Of a stretch of 64,000 nt of DNA, positions 1 to 11,754 are shown piece after piece (the stretch's first letter is position 1; the number at the start of each line of letters is the position of its first letter). The stretch comes from Conchocele bisecta. Lineage: Eukaryota > Mollusca > Bivalvia > Lucinida > Thyasiridae. Under the pieces are notes generated by a model. It saw nothing but the letters and a program-made list of their open reading frames with translations, ran no database searches and had not been told where the DNA came from. A program made the position numbers and the translations under genes. The stretch spans positions 113,244,261 through 113,308,260 of the forward strand of contig CM055265.1 in assembly GCA_029237695.1 (NCBI GenBank). Reading direction: 5' to 3'.

Positions 1-1535
1 CTGCCTATTCACACATGCATTCCTGTAAGGCTCTACTACCTATGCTGTGCCAAATCCACGACCGTCCAACACCCACTCATCTCAAGGTCAAATAATTAGT
101 CTCTTTATACATAACATCAGAGAAATATGTTATAACTTCTATTTCCTTCATTGAAAATGCTTAATATTTCACACATGCATTCCTGTAAGTCTACTACCAT
201 GCTGTGCCAACTCCACGACCGTCCAACCCCCGCTGATCCCAAGGTCAAGGTCAAATACTTAACAAATACAAAACTTAACATCAGAGAAATATGTTATAAC
301 TTCTAGTTCCTTCATTGAAAATTCTTAATATTTCACTTTAGCATTCCTCTAAGGTTGTACTATCATGCTGTGACAAATCTACGACCATCCAACCCCTGCT
401 GATCCCAAGGTCAAGGTGACATACTTAGTCCCTTTACAAAACTTAACATGAGAGAAATATGTCATAACTTCTATTTCTTTCATCGAAAATTCTTAATATT
501 TCATGCATGCATACCTCTAAGGCTCTACTATCATGCTGTGACAAATCCCCGCTCATCTCGAGGTGAAGGTCACATGCTTAGTCTCTTTACAAAACTTAAC
601 ATCAAAGAAATCGGTTATAACTTCTATATACCCCCGCACACCGATGTGTGTATAACTGAGTCAGTTCGTCCTGTGGCGTCCAGCGTCCGTAAACTTAACA
701 TCAGAGAAATATTGTTATAACTTCTATTCCTTCACCATCTAAAATGCTTAATATTTCACACATGCATTCCGTAAGGCTACTACCATGCTGTGCCAAATCC
801 ACACCATCCTCCACCAGCTCATCCCAAGGTCAAGGTCAAATACTTAGTCTCTTTACAAAACTTAACATCAGAGAAATATTGTTATAACTTCTATTTCCTT
901 CATCTAAAGTGCTTAATATTTCACACATGCATTCCTGTAAGGCCCTACTACCATGCTGTGCCAAATCCACGACCGTCCAACCCCCGCTCATCCCAAGGTC
1001 AAGGTTCAAATAACTTAGTCCTCTTTACAAAACTTAACATCAGAGAAATATTGTTATAACTTCTATTTCTTTCATCTAAAGTGCTTAATATTTCACACAT
1101 GCATTCCTGTAAGGCTCTACTACCATGCTGTGCCAAATCCACGACCGTCCAACCCCCGCTGATCCCATGGTCAAGGTCAAATACTTAGTCTCTTTACAAA
1201 ACTTAACATCAGAGAAATATTGTTATAACTTCTATCCTCACTAAAAGTTAATCAAACATGCAATACCTGTAAGGCTACTACCATGCTGCCATCCACGACC
1301 TCCAATTTGATCCAAGGTCAAGGTCAAATACTTAGGTCTCTTTACTAAAACTACATCAGAGAAATATGTTATAACTCATCAAAATTCAATATTTTGCATG
1401 CATTTCTCTAGGCTACATCATGCTGTGACATATCCCCGCTGATCCCAAGGTCAAGATCACATACTTAGTCTCCTTACAAAACTTAACATCAGAGAAATCG
1501 GTTATAACTTCTATTTCCTTGCTCGGATCTGCTTC
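1..1535. repeat. Tandem array, pearl-like core repeat
   Basis: About ten diverged units of roughly 150-180 bp. Each carries CTTAACATCAGAGAAATA, a TTCACACATGCATTCC block, a CCACGACCGTCC block and an AAGGTCAAGGTCAAATAC block. A head-like hairpin (CCCCGCACACCGATGTGTG, near 632-650) sits inside the array, so two elements are probably joined. The left end lies outside the window. Open frames here are short and follow the repeat. No gene seen. Confidence 0.85.
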
Positions 1536-1935
1536 ACATTCACGTTCATGCCGCCCCCGCTAAGCCCAGAGTCAAGGTCACAAGCCCACACACTTGGAAA
1601 ATTTTACATATTTAGGGGTACCTGGGCCCACGCAGGGGGTATTCCGTAAGCCTTGCTTACTGACCAATCTAGTTACTTGCTGAGTTGCTCAGATCTGCTT
1701 CACATTTCACACACGCATTGCTCCAATGGACCTCTACCACCCTGTGACAAATTCACGTTCATGCTGCCCCCGCTAAGCCCAGAGTCAAGGTCACAAGTCC
1801 GCAAACTTTGATATAAGCCTCGCTTACTAACCAATCTAGTTTGATCAGGAACTACACTGGTCTCAAATTCCATAAGCCGCATGTATCCAGTCATAGCCAC
1901 ATATAAAGCATTGACCTGAACCTGCATTCGCTGTT
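1536..1935. repeat. Mixed repeat remnants
   Basis: Two units of the TTGCTCGGATCTGCTTCAC core family, which is found in quantity at 13.5-14.4 kb, are followed near 1,847-1,915 by a fragment of the GATCAGGA(A/G)CTACACTGGTC repeat that is complete near 61.3-61.6 kb. Nothing coding. Confidence 0.7.
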
Positions 1936-1944
1936 TAAACTTTA

Positions 1945-2600
1945 TTATACCCCCCGCAACGAGTTATGGCGGGGTATACTGGAGTCAGGTTATCCGTGCG
2001 TCCGTGCGTCCGTGCATCCGACTTCCATTTCATTCAAAATCAGAGAAATATTGTTATAACTTCTATTTCCTTCATCTAAAATGCTTAATATTTCACACAT
2101 GCATTCCTGTAAGGCTCTACTACCAGACTGTGCCAAATCCACGACTGTCCAACCCCTGCTGATCCCAAGGTCAAGGTCAAATACTTAACTTCATTGAAAA
2201 TTCTTAATATTTCACTTGTGAATTCCTCTAAGGTTGTACTACATGTATCATGCTGTGACAAATCTACGACCGTCCAACCCCCGCTGATCTCAAGGTCAAG
2301 GTCACATACTTAGTCTCTTTACAAAACTTAACATCAGAGAACTATGTTATAACTTCTTTCATAGAAAATTCTTAATATTTCATGCATGCATTCCTCTAAG
2401 GCTCTACTATCAAGCTGTGGCAAATTCCCGCTGATCTCGAGGTCAAGCTCACATACTTTGTCTCTTTACAAAACTTAACATCAGAGAAATCGGTTATAAC
2501 TTCTATTTCCTTGCTCGGATCTGCTTCACATTTCACACACGCATTGCTCCAATGAACCGCTACCTCCCAGTGACAAATTCACGTTCATGCCACATTAAAT
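1945..2600 (+). mobile_element. Pearl-like element, 5' head plus core units
   Basis: The head forms a hairpin: TATACCCC at 1,946-1,953 pairs with GGGGTATA at 1,971-1,978. A short (TCCGTGCG)n stretch follows, then core units like those at 1-1,535. No matching 3' hairpin tail is seen, so the copy is probably truncated. Confidence 0.65.
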
Positions 2601-2727
2601 CCAATAAAGTACTTTTTCATAAATAACAAAAAAGTCACCCTTCCCAAAAAAATAATTGATGAAATTCCGTAAAATATTTTATTGCGAAAAAATTTAACTA
2701 AATCGATTTATTTTTAAATTTTTAGCT
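2601..2727. other. AT-rich spacer
   Basis: AT-rich sequence with no recognisable gene, repeat unit or splice site. Confidence 0.5.
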
Positions 2728-3215
2728 CACGTAGGCCACTGTTACCGCAATGTGTCCGTCGTCCGTCCGTGAACATTTTCAAACGTCTTCTCCTCAATGC
2801 TCTTTCAAAGTTGTTAAAATGGTAACCCCGGGGTCAAAAATGGGCGTCGCCCGTGGGGTCGAATTGGGGTCAAATTTTATTTTTTACTGAATATGGTCAT
2901 GTCATATATCAAATTGAAGGTATCAACGAGGCGATCACTCTGGTGCATTTTTGGTCGAAATCTGATGGTTATGTCATCCAAGATGGCCACCGAAAGGTCA
3001 AAATGTCGTTCTTTTATTAGAGATTTCAAAATTCTTCTTCACATGAACCGCTTGGCCCATGGTAGCCAAACTTAAAAGTTATGGTCCATGGGTGAAGCCT
3101 TTTCAGATTTGTTAAAATGGAGGTCATCACTAATCCAAGATGGCCGCCGTCTAAAAATGGGATAAATTCTTAAAAAATCTTCTTCTCATGAACCGTCAGC
3201 TAACTGATCGGGAAT
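2728..3215 (+). mobile_element. Pearl-like element (TTTTTAGCTC family), 3'-truncated
   Basis: It starts with TTTTTAGCTCACG, then TCCGTCGTCCG repeats, then a core with GGTAACCCCGGGGTCAAA and CCAAGATGGCCGCCG blocks. The same family recurs at 15,566-16,600 and 17,427-17,640. The 60-aa frame at 2,893 lies inside the core and is a repeat shadow. Confidence 0.65.
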
Positions 3216-3409
3216 TGGCAAATTAATCAACATTCAATCAATGAATAAATTAAACCTGGATTGCACAAAATGATTGAAATAATCAAGAATATTCTCTGCT
3301 TTCAGAAACTACGCCTGTCTCTAAGTCTGGTAGTAACGACAAGCAGAGAGTACCTGATACGGTTACAGCAAGGTTGCCAACACAGGCTCATAGCTCCACT
3401 GGTATGAAT

Positions 3410-3593
3410 GCTTTGATGATTGTCTAGTGGTGGAGTATTGGACTTTGTTTGTGGGTTAAATCCTTGCTCTAGGCAGGAAAAAACTCGAGATAACATTTCT
3501 ATCCCACATTAAACTTTTGGTGGATGATATTTGAAACCAAGTTCATGTTTTTTATGACCTTAACTGTTGCTGGGATGCTAAACCTTTCACTTT
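3410..3593 (+). mobile_element. tRNA-derived SINE, diverged copy
   Basis: A box-A-like TCTAGTGGTGGAG and a box-B-like GGGTTAAATCC are followed by a 3' part (GACCTTAACTGTTGCTGGGA, then TAAACC and TTCACTTTTT) that matches the SINE copies at 12.0, 23.3, 29.4 and 60.8 kb. Confidence 0.6.
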
Positions 3594-4320
3594 TTGTACA
3601 TTCTTTGGAGAAACAGAAACAAGGTGTCATTTGTATTAACACTTGTATATTCTGATCGTCATGCTCATTCCAAATATACAGTGAAGCCTATCCAAACCGG
3701 ACATACATTATGCCATACAAATGTAACATGTGATCTTGTCTACAAGATCCAGAAAATAGTGTATAACATTTCCCACTTGCTGCATTTCATCTGCTCAACA
3801 CCCAAACATTGTCTATGATTGCATGTGTATTCACAGGCACTTTGTGGTATAAACGACAACATGCACAACATACTTGTAACATGCACTGTCAAACTAAGCC
3901 ACAATGGCCAAGCAAAACTCTGTTGTAAGTCGTACCCAATTTGCTTCGATACTGACCCTTTCAACACCATAAGCGTGACATTGTCGGTGTTAGAATTGCA
4001 AGTTTGTCGGTTAAACGTCACGTTGCTTAGTTCATATTAAACAACGAGACCTTTGTCAGTTGACCATACTGCTAATCGTACGTATAGACCAGTATAAAAT
4101 TAGATTACCAAACTTGGAAAACCACAAGTAACAAGTAGACCAGTCTAAAAATAGGTTAGCGAACTTGGAAACTGAGTAATTTCCCTGAGGACAGCTTATG
4201 GGTCACCTTCGGCGTTAGAATTGGCAGAGATTGTCACTTTGACGTCACATTGCTTGGTGTAAGCTAAGCAACGTGACGTGAAACTGACAAATTCCTCAAT
4301 TCTAGCATAAAGAAATCCCT
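3594..4320. other. No gene seen; inverted repeat pieces
   Basis: Contains an inverted pair built on GACGTCACATTGCTTGG and GCAACGTGACGTGAAAC (about 4,230-4,290), and a related block near 3,970-4,030, so probably a decayed foldback element. The overlapping 73-93 aa frames on both strands resemble no known protein. Confidence 0.45.
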
Positions 4321-4479
4321 GGAAGTTGTTTGTAAGAAGTGAAGTTATTTGCCGATTTCCCGGTTCAGGCACACATTATCGGACATATCTTGATTTCATG
4401 CACTTGTTACACGGCCTGTGTGGCTCAGGTTCAAATGATTTAGAATTTAAAGTGCTGTCAAGCCATGTTTTTATTGTCA

Positions 4480-4722
4480 GACCAGTTGTCCGGTTAGCGC
4501 AATCGATAACGAGCGCGCTTCTCACCAATGCGGCCCCGGGTTCGATCCTCAGCCGGAGCAGTCTGTGAGATGGTATGGAGGTCGCCAGATCGGAAAAGTT
4601 TCCTCCTGGTACTCTGGTTTACTCCCACAGTAATGACCGCCCTTACGATTTCATCTGTGCAACGAAAGCATTTGTATAAGTGCTCTTGCGCTTGTTTGTA
4701 ATCGTTGTAAAATAAATAAAGT
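4480..4722 (+). mobile_element. tRNA-derived SINE
   Basis: The tRNA-like head has a box A (TTAGCGCAATCG) and a consensus box B (GGGTTCGATCC near 4,539). A tRNA-unrelated body follows and ends in an A-rich AAATAAATAAAG tail. A functional tRNA is unlikely because the anticodon arm is poor and the sequence runs straight into the body. Confidence 0.75.
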
Positions 4723-4724
4723 TT

Positions 4725-5013
4725 AAACTTTTATTGTCGGAGAAAGAAGACAAAATATAAAACAACTGATGACGACAATTTGCATTTCCCACATTCTAAG
4801 GGTTAACCCTTACATTGCTGAATTAAAATTTGTCGTTTGCTGTTTATTTTTTATTTTTACTTTTCTTATCAAAGACATGCTTTGACAGCTTTTTAGAATC
4901 ATTTCCATTGGAAATGATTCTAAAATGCTGCCAAACCATGTTTTTATTTAGAGATACAAAATAAGAAACAACAGCAGACGACAATTTTCAGTTCCCCCCT
5001 TCTAAGGGTTAAG
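4725..5013. mobile_element. MITEs with TTAACCCTTA ends (two abutting copies)
   Basis: Ends read AAGGGTTAACCCTTA at the junction and AAGGGTTAA on the right. The centre holds a perfect hairpin (TTAGAATCATTTCCA with its complement, about 4,894-4,925). A related copy is at 42,008-42,178. A TTAA target fits the piggyBac-like MITE class. Confidence 0.65.
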
Positions 5014-5223
5014 GGTAAAACTGCCAAACTCTATCTTCTCAATCAATCCATTAATCAATCAATTTCCAGGTTCAGTAAAGTATAGACACACATCAGCTGG
5101 CAGTGGATGGGGTGTGACGGACCCAAGAACAGGGCCCACCGGAGCCCCCAAGGTCAATCTCATGGCCAAGGTCCCGTTACAGGTATCTATATCTCTCCTC
5201 TGACTTTCAGCAGTGATATTATT

Positions 5224-5341
5224 GTACCCCGGGCATGTCGAGGGGTATATACTCCGTCGGTCTGTGCATAGTATTTGCGTTTGTTTGTCATGCCAGGCGA
5301 CGGCCGGGGGTATCAGTGAACCTCTGCTCACGTGCTCTAGT
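5224..5341 (+). mobile_element. Minimal pearl-like element (head and tail only)
   Basis: The head TGTACCCCGGGCATGTC with downstream GGGGTATA is joined almost directly to a tail GGCCGGGGGTATC, hairpin GTGAACctctGCTCAC and terminal CTCTAGT. The core array is missing. The longer 18,180-18,996 element has the same two ends. Confidence 0.7.
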
Positions 5342-5723
5342 TACTTTGGCGACCAGTGCAGTCCAATATCATTGAGATTTGTTATGTGTGACCAGTGTGG
5401 ACCCAACTCGGCTTATACATCTACATTTTCATTGTATGATCTAATTAAGCTGTTTTTAAATCTGATATTCAAGGATAATATGCTACAAAGTATTCTAATC
5501 CACATTGTCATAAAAATCCTTTTCTCATGGCATCACATACATACTCACCATATACTTGATCCATTTAAATTGTTTTTTAAGTCCAACATTCAAGATCAAA
5601 CTGCAGAGAATGCACATAGCTACAGATGGACAATATGACGCAATGTATATAGACTCTTTATTGCATAAAACTTTCACAGTGTAATAACACGGTGTAATAA
5701 AGATCATAGTACAAGTCCAAGCT

Positions 5724-5880
5724 TACAAATGGATACATATGTGGCTAGTAGAACAATAGGTTATGTAATATTCTATTGTTCCGTGATTTTATGTGGTTAA
5801 AAATGGGTTTATGTGGCTACAGAACAATAGGGATGAACAAAGGAAAAGGTTAGGGTTAGCCACATAAGTATCCATTTGTA
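5724..5880. mobile_element. MITE-like inverted repeat
   Basis: ACAAATGGATAC...TATGTGGCTA on the left is mirrored by TAGCCACATAAGTATCCATTTGTA on the right, with about 110 bp between. No coding capacity. Confidence 0.6.
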
Positions 5881-5884
5881 GGAA

Positions 5885-6384
5885 TGTCCATCCGAAATCT
5901 GCGTTAATGTTTTTAAATACCTTATATCTCTGCAATCCTAAGCCACATTGACTTGAAACTTCATATTCTTATTAGTCATGATCCATATATTCATGCTGTA
6001 TCCCACTCATGCAGCCCCTTTGCCCAAGTTCAAGGTCAAATGACTTAGAAGTTTGCGTCGAAATTCGTTGTTTAAGTTTTTAAATACCTTATCTCTGCAG
6101 TCCTAAGTCATATTGACTTGAAATTCATATGCTTATTAGTCATCATCCATATATTCATTCTGTATCCCACTCATGCGGCCCCTGTGCCCCTATGTCAAGG
6201 TCAAATGAAGTTTGCGTTAAAGTTCTGTCAAAATTTTCGTTAAAGTTTTCACATGCCTACTATATCTGTAACTAAGTCAGATTTGCTTGAAACTTTGTAT
6301 GCTTATTGGGCATCAAACTTCAAATAAATACACTCTGAGACCATCAGATGCCTCGGCGGGCTTGACATGCGGGCCGCAGCCATC
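5885..6384 (+). repeat. Pearl-like core units with a 3' tail
   Basis: Three core units (CATCATCCATATATTCAT; CCCACTCATGC(A/G)GCCCC; AAGGTCAAATGACTTAG) end in a tail GCCTCGGCGGGCTTGACATGCGGGCC and CAGCCATCCT. The same tail closes the large element at 37,969. Confidence 0.7.
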
Positions 6385-6394
6385 CTCATAATAT

Positions 6395-6520
6395 GATAAT
6401 CGTTTACTTTTATCATAAGAAACCTCGGTATGCTCGGTTTCTTATGACATCAGTAAACTCATTTAATCAATATCATATTAAATAATCACTCATGTAAGAT
6501 CCTCTATGTAATGACTCGCA
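6395..6520. mobile_element. Small palindromic MITE
   Basis: AAGAAACCTCGGTATGC pairs with the following GCTCGGTTTCTTATGA. The same type of palindrome is at 12,745-12,775. It ends in GTAAGATCCTCTAT, which also ends the partial copy near 41,395. Confidence 0.5.
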
Positions 6521-7432
6521 ATAGCTTGTACCGGTAGTCGCATGATGTCAAATATGATACAAGCCATGTGAATTTGTACCTAATAAAATGTGCCATTTGT
6601 ACATCTGTAAATATTTTTCAATGAAAAACACTTACATATGCTGTGATATTGTTTTGTAAATGATGCAGAAAGTTGACGAAATTTTCATAGCAAATCCGCA
6701 GTTTCTCTGAATATTTTGTCAACCTTTGACGCCTTTTACGTAAAACAGCAGGGCTCAACACTAAGGCACGTCCGACCGACCGAGTCTAGTAAAGATTTGG
6801 TCCGGTCGTGTCAATTTTCCCGGAATACCATTGTCGGTAGCCCGACTGGTCGTGTTCCAATTTGACCAAAGTCTGTGCCAAAAATAAAACAATATTAGTT
6901 CACCTTTTATTTTTCTGGTAATAACAAACAAATCTTCCAAGAAAGATCGCTGATTGACAGTTCGAACATAGTTTATTTACAACTCCAGGCGGACTTGTTT
7001 GCCTAGGCTTCGGGTATGATATTTGTAGTAGGCCTCTGTATTTCGTACCCAAACTAAAACGTACCCATTTTACACAGTGGGATCAATGCTACCACCGAAT
7101 ATGATAATTTAATGAGGGAATTTAAAATATTGTGTGCACTGATGTACGTCTCTAGTTCGTTCAGTTTTTTGGGCTGGACAGTTTACATATATTATCAACA
7201 ATGCACGGCATTATTATATTGTGATGTAATTTTGACCGGATCCCGATAAAAGAACCAAAATAAATCATAACTAGAGCAGCTTGAGCTGCATCAACGGTTT
7301 GAGCCTCAAACATTGATTGCATGTGTAACTAAGCTTTAGCTCAAGGTGTAAACTATCGGTTGCAAAAAGAATTTCTGAAATTTTAGAATGAACAGTCCAA
7401 CATTATTGTGTTCGCATCATCACACCGATGTG

Positions 7433-7503
7433 GGGCCGGTTAGCTTAGAGGTAGAGCGATGGACTCTGAGCGAGGGATACCGGGTTCGATCATCAGCCAA
7501 AGT
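7433..7503 (+). other. tRNA-like sequence
   Basis: Box A TTAGCTTAGAGG and box B GGGTTCGATCA are spaced as in a tRNA. The acceptor stem is poorly paired and the sequence lies inside a transposon, so it is more likely a SINE head or tRNA relic than a working tRNA gene. Confidence 0.5.
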
Positions 7504-7504
7504 G

Positions 7505-8075
7505 TTAGCTAAATGACTGAAATATCGACTACAGCAAAAACAATTGAAATCGAATGATAAATAACGAAGCTGACGTCACATCCGTTTGCTCTATTTTGAA
7601 AACTTGAAAAAATACGTTCATCTTTGACATCGAATAGAGCCGTAAGTAGTCAAGATATAGCTCTGAAAATTATCATCTTTCATGCGGCTGACACTCCCCT
7701 ATCACCCTGGCAAGAAATTATGTTGCTGACAGTACTGTACAATTGGAAAACGTTTTGTAAAGACCACCCGTTATCAGCCGAAATTCGGCAAAAAACGTTG
7801 AAAGTATGTACATTTTTCACTTCAAATGCATATACGCTATTTTATTTGAGCAGATAGCCGAAAACTGTCAGTGAATCTGAATTTTGTCAGCTTTCCAATG
7901 CAAAAATAATTCTTGAAATCGGTTGGAAAATAAGGAAGTTATAGGAAGTATGACGTCACTTCCGTTTTCGTGGAAAGTAGCATTAAAAGATATCTGAAAA
8001 TCTCTGAGTCTCTGCTCACACTTGATCCGAATCGGCATGCAAAATTTGAAGTCGATCCGACCAGCGTTTGGTGTA
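7505..8075 (+). repeat. Internal duplication, copy 1
   Basis: Homologous to 8,250-8,840 (shared CGAAGCTGACGTCACATCC; GACACTCCCCTATCAC; GATCCGACCAGCG). The 77-aa frame here and the 99-aa frame in copy 2 are related only because the DNA is duplicated. Confidence 0.8.
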
Positions 8076-8249
8076 GATGGAGGGAGCCCGTAAGTCAGCG
8101 GATGATTATTTTTCGATAGTTATCGCCCTTAAATTGCAGTTTACGCCATTTGTAAATACACCTAATAAAATTAAATATGTGCAATATTCCGCCAGTGAAG
8201 TTTTCGTTTGTTTTTCACCATAGGCCTGGCACAAAGCGGAAAGTTTTAG

Positions 8250-8840
8250 CATAAAGGACTGAAATATCGACCGCAGCAAGAAATTTTGAAATCAATTGAT
8301 AAATAACGAAGCTGACGTCACATCCGTTTGCTCTATTTTGAAAACTTGAAGAAAAGACGTTCATCTTTGACATCCAATAGAACCGGAAGTAGTCAAGATA
8401 GAACTCTGAAAATTATCATCTTTTATGCGCCTGACACTCCCCTATCACACTGGCAAGAAATTATGTTGCTGAAATTACTGTACAAATTGGAAAACGTTTG
8501 TAAAGACCACCCGTTATTAGCCGAAATTCGGCAAAAAATCGGCAAAATCGTTGAAAAGTATGTACATTTTCAACTTCAAATGCCTATAGCTCTCTTATTT
8601 GACCAGATAGCCGAGAACTGTCAGTGAGTCCGAGATAGAGAATTTTGTCAGCTTTCCAATGCAAAAAGAATTTTTGAAATCGGTTGGAAAATAAGGAAGT
8701 TAAGGAAAGTATGACGTCACTTCCGGTTTCGTGGAAAGTGGCATTAAGAGATTTCTGAAAATCTCTGAGTCTCTGCTCACACTTGATCCGAATCGGCATG
8801 CAACATTTGAAGTCGATCCGACCAGCGGTTTGGCCTGTAG
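8250..8840 (+). repeat. Internal duplication, copy 2
   Basis: Direct repeat of 7,505-8,075 with scattered substitutions and small indels. Frames on both strands are disrupted differently in the two copies, arguing against a conserved protein. Confidence 0.8.
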
Positions 8841-9916
8841 ACTGAACGGCTGAATAAAAAAAACAACAAAAAACCAACGAATACAATAGGTTTTCGGCGC
8901 AGCTGAAAGCCGCCTCAAACCTAACAAACAAGTCCGGAGCAAAGCTAATTTACATAAGAAGTAGAACGATCTACGATTGGTTGATGGTGCTTCATTCACC
9001 AAATAGCAATTTTTTTATTGGAAGCTGTCAGAAATATACGCAAACAGAGCGTACCGTACGTATTGATCATACAATTATCTTGGAAAAAAAAATGAATTCT
9101 CATTGCGCCGATCATGTAATTGGCCAGTGACTCAGCAATTACACACAGTGAATCAAATGTGCTGCTGAGCACGTGCTTTTACTAACATCGCTAATAAATC
9201 TTGTGCCCTGATATGAGCATATTGAAAATGAGTTCAACTGATATGGAATATTCTAAGTCACTTAAAGTTCTTGTTTTGTTGGGCTGGGAGGCAGAATCAG
9301 ACATTATAATTTGCCATTTAATGAATCATTATTCATTGATCTGACACCTTGGATAAGATGAATTTAATCGTCACCAATTGAAAAAAAAACACCAAATGTT
9401 CAAACCGGAAGTGCTTGCTGCTGACTTTTTTGGGCTTGTTTTCAGTAATGATGTAAATATTAGCTGCATTCCAGACAATTCCATGATTAATTCGTGTAGT
9501 TATAAGTTTATTATTACTCTTTCAGAAGTAAACAACTGGTTTCTTGAACGTTAAACCTTCCAATGATGCAACTAGTAAATTAAATTGTTGCATAACCAGT
9601 AGTCGACATAACCAGTAGTTGGACACACTAATTACATTCAAACACATACCTGTATCATCACGATCACTATGTTAGCCGATTTGAACATGACTTAATACTG
9701 TGTTTCGTGAAACTGTGATGGTTAGTTCCATTAATTATATTTTCTAGTAGTTTCTAGGGCTAGTAGTTTCTAAAAGTACTAGCCCGACTGGTCTAGTGGA
9801 AAAAAAAGTTAACGTTGAGCCCTGAAACATCGTAAATTTTGTGAATATTTTTCATGATATATTGCACGTCTTCTTGGGTATGAAATCACATGGTTAGTCA
9901 CCATTATACTCGACAG

Positions 9917-10067
9917 CGATCGGAATCACGGTTAGCACCTCAGCCGTCAACATCTGCAGTACAAGAGCACGTGCCAGACGACATTGTAGATGTAAAAACC
10001 GAGCTGCGGTGGAATGACTTCCTGGCCGTCATTTTAAAATGGGCGCCTAACTGGTTCCAGGAGAGAG
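9917..10067 (+). CDS. SETX: Senataxin-like helicase, exon a (pre-helicase region)
   Basis: Senataxin (Sen1 family) is a nuclear SF1B helicase that resolves RNA-DNA hybrids and acts in transcription termination. This exon reads a Pro/Ser-rich acidic lead, then WNDFLAVILKWAPNWFQER, which resembles the conserved block about 300 residues before the helicase core of animal senataxins. The donor AGAG|GTAGGC at 10,068 is good and leaves phase 1, which the next exon completes to Ala. The start is uncertain: CTCGACAG|CG gives 9,917, but its polypyrimidine tract is weak and the frame stays open upstream. The 115-aa open frame running on to 10,237 is intron beyond the donor, where a MITE begins at 10,109. 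Confidence 0.72.
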
Positions 10068-10108
10068 GTAGGCTCGATAGGCAGTTAGCTTGGGGTCTCT
10101 GTTCAGAG

Positions 10109-10485
10109 CTCCAGATAAGTGCGTATTTGCTTAAAATACCCAATAAAAATTGCCAAAAACCAATTGAAATCAGAAGTAGCGAGTATAAAAAAGAACAGCA
10201 ATTTGTGGTACCTTTATCATGCTGCAGAAAACAATAAACAGACCAGAAATATAGCATTTTTTTTCTTATTTTCGATGGAAACACATCTTGGTATTTCATT
10301 AGAATGTCTCCAAGGAGACAATTTCTAATGAATGCCAAGACATGTTTTCATGTCGAAGAAAATCTATTCAATAATTGATGTCTGTTGATGTGTAAACCGT
10401 AATGTACTTTTTTATTTTACCCAATACCCAATTGCTTCAGAAATGATGGAGTGACAATACTCAATTACTAATTCCTTATCTGGAG
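10109..10485 (+). mobile_element. MITE with CTCCAGATAAG ends, copy 1
   Basis: Terminal inverted repeats CTCCAGATAAG (10,109) and CTTATCTGGAG (10,475-10,485). The centre folds on itself (CATCTTGGTATTTCATTAGAA with TTCTAATGAATGCCAAGA). An inverted copy is at 45,846-46,213. Confidence 0.8.
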
Positions 10486-10683
10486 TCCTCTAATGGCACT
10501 GTATTTGAAATAAATTGAAATATAAAACAAATGATTTTATTCAATCAATATATACATTCTATATAGACATCGATATGATCTATCACTGACTGTAGGGAAC
10601 GTACAACGTACTACAATGATTTCCCTGCAAGGTATGGCAATCATGCAATCATATTACATGATATTTATTGAATGTAGAAGATG

Positions 10684-10925
10684 TCCTTACTGTCTCACGA
10701 AACCTGTCCAAATTTTACAGCTATATAAACAATATTGTTTTTGCTCATATTACGGTAAATTATAGCAAAATTTCAGATTGAGCCTTCTTTTTATTTCGTA
10801 AAATTTGGTCAAATAAAAAGAAAGCTCATTCCTAAATTTTTATAAAATTATCAAAAAAAAAGAAGTTTTTGCATTGTTTATGTGGCCGTAAAAGTTGGGC
10901 AGGGTTTCGTGAAACAGAAAGTAGT
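10684..10925. mobile_element. Foldback MITE, GTTTCACGAAA family, shortened copy
   Basis: The ends TCTCACGAAACCTGTCCAA and GGCAGGGTTTCGTGAAACAG match the long-arm family seen at 38.5, 42.4, 43.3 and 46.6 kb. The middle is a long imperfect palindrome (GAGCCTTCTTTTTATTTCG and its complement). Confidence 0.7.
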
Positions 10926-10959
10926 TGTTGCTGTTATGTTAAACCCTTTTTATGTACAT

Positions 10960-11400
10960 TTGTAATTTCCACCTTGTCCATCTGTCTGAGATTTGTTGTT
11001 TAATGTTTTTTATCTTTGGTTTCTACAATCTCTAACCATATGTCGGATTTGCGTGAAAATTCAAACACTTATTTGTCGTCGTCCATATTTTCATTCTGTT
11101 GCCGACCATGCCACAGGTGACATTATCGGGATAAGATTTCCATCAAGATCAGTTAAAAAAAAAATTCCCATCCCATTTATCTTTATGCGTAAATATAAAG
11201 ATAAATGGGATGGGATTTTTTTTTTGAGCTGATCTTGATGGAAATCTTATCCCGTTAATGTTACCTGTGACCCATATAGCCCCTGTACTCAAGGTCATAT
11301 CACATATAGGTTTTCATTAAATGTTTTTGAGGGGTACATCCTCGATCGGTAATTTAAGTATTGGGGTTCATCCCGACCGGAGACCTGGTTTGACCCTCAC
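10960..11400. repeat. Pearl-like core fragment with inserted palindrome
   Basis: Core-type blocks (GTCGTCCATATTTTCATTC and CCCATATAGCCCCTG) are split by a near-perfect palindrome at 11,117-11,272 whose arms begin GTGACATTATCGGGATAAG and end CTTATCCCGTTAATGTTACC. No gene. Confidence 0.65.
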
Positions 11401-11402
11401 AT

Positions 11403-11730
11403 ATGTTGTTGCCATTCTTGTATGCGGCGGTTGAATCTGGCTATACATGTACTTCTTTATATGTGATTATTACAATTATTCATCCTATTACTTTTAGGGG
11501 AATGGTCAAGGGACTTTGGTGTAGTATGGACCTGGTACCTGGTCAGGTTATTCTAATTTCAGAGTTGAATATATATTTTTTTATTTTTTTCGATGTACAT
11601 ATTCCGTTCTGATTTTGGATTTCCCCCCAATGCAGCAGGTTAAATACGTGATCGAACCCATTGGCCCGGCCTTAAATTACCTTAGCTGTTGATAGGCCGT
11701 TAAACACCAATAAATAAAATAAAATCCATC
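11403..11730 (+). mobile_element. SINE-like element
   Basis: Shares the central domain GG(A/T)CCTGG(T/C)ACC...CAG(G/A)TTATTCTAATTTCAG with copies at 21.9, 49.5, 61.9 and 63.7 kb. It ends TTAGCTGTTGATAGGCCG, TTAAACACCAATAAATAAAA. Its A-rich tail stops about 25 bp before the next exon. Confidence 0.7.
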
Positions 11731-11754
11731 GGTGTTACTCATTTCTTGTTGTAG

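Larger units (their letters stand above)
6750..9823. mobile_element. hAT-like non-autonomous DNA transposon, about 3.1 kb
   Basis: The left end CAGGGCTCAACACTAA and right end TTAACGTTGAGCCCTG are inverted repeats. Flanking 8-mers (AAAACAGC and GAAACATC) agree at 6 of 8 positions, which fits an old 8-bp target duplication. The flanks outside it join into a repeat also seen at 41.8-42.0 and 45.3 kb, so the element is itself inserted in a repeat. No transposase frame is present: the longest open frames are about 115 aa and unrecognised. Inside is a large direct duplication (7,505-8,075 against 8,250-8,840). Confidence 0.7.

Noticed and set aside
3594..4040. Overlapping 73-93 aa frames on both strands
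   Set aside because: No similarity, no start or splice context, and the region has inverted-repeat remnants.
4480..4560. Functional tRNA gene
   Set aside because: Good boxes A and B but poor arm pairing and a direct run into a SINE body and A-rich tail.
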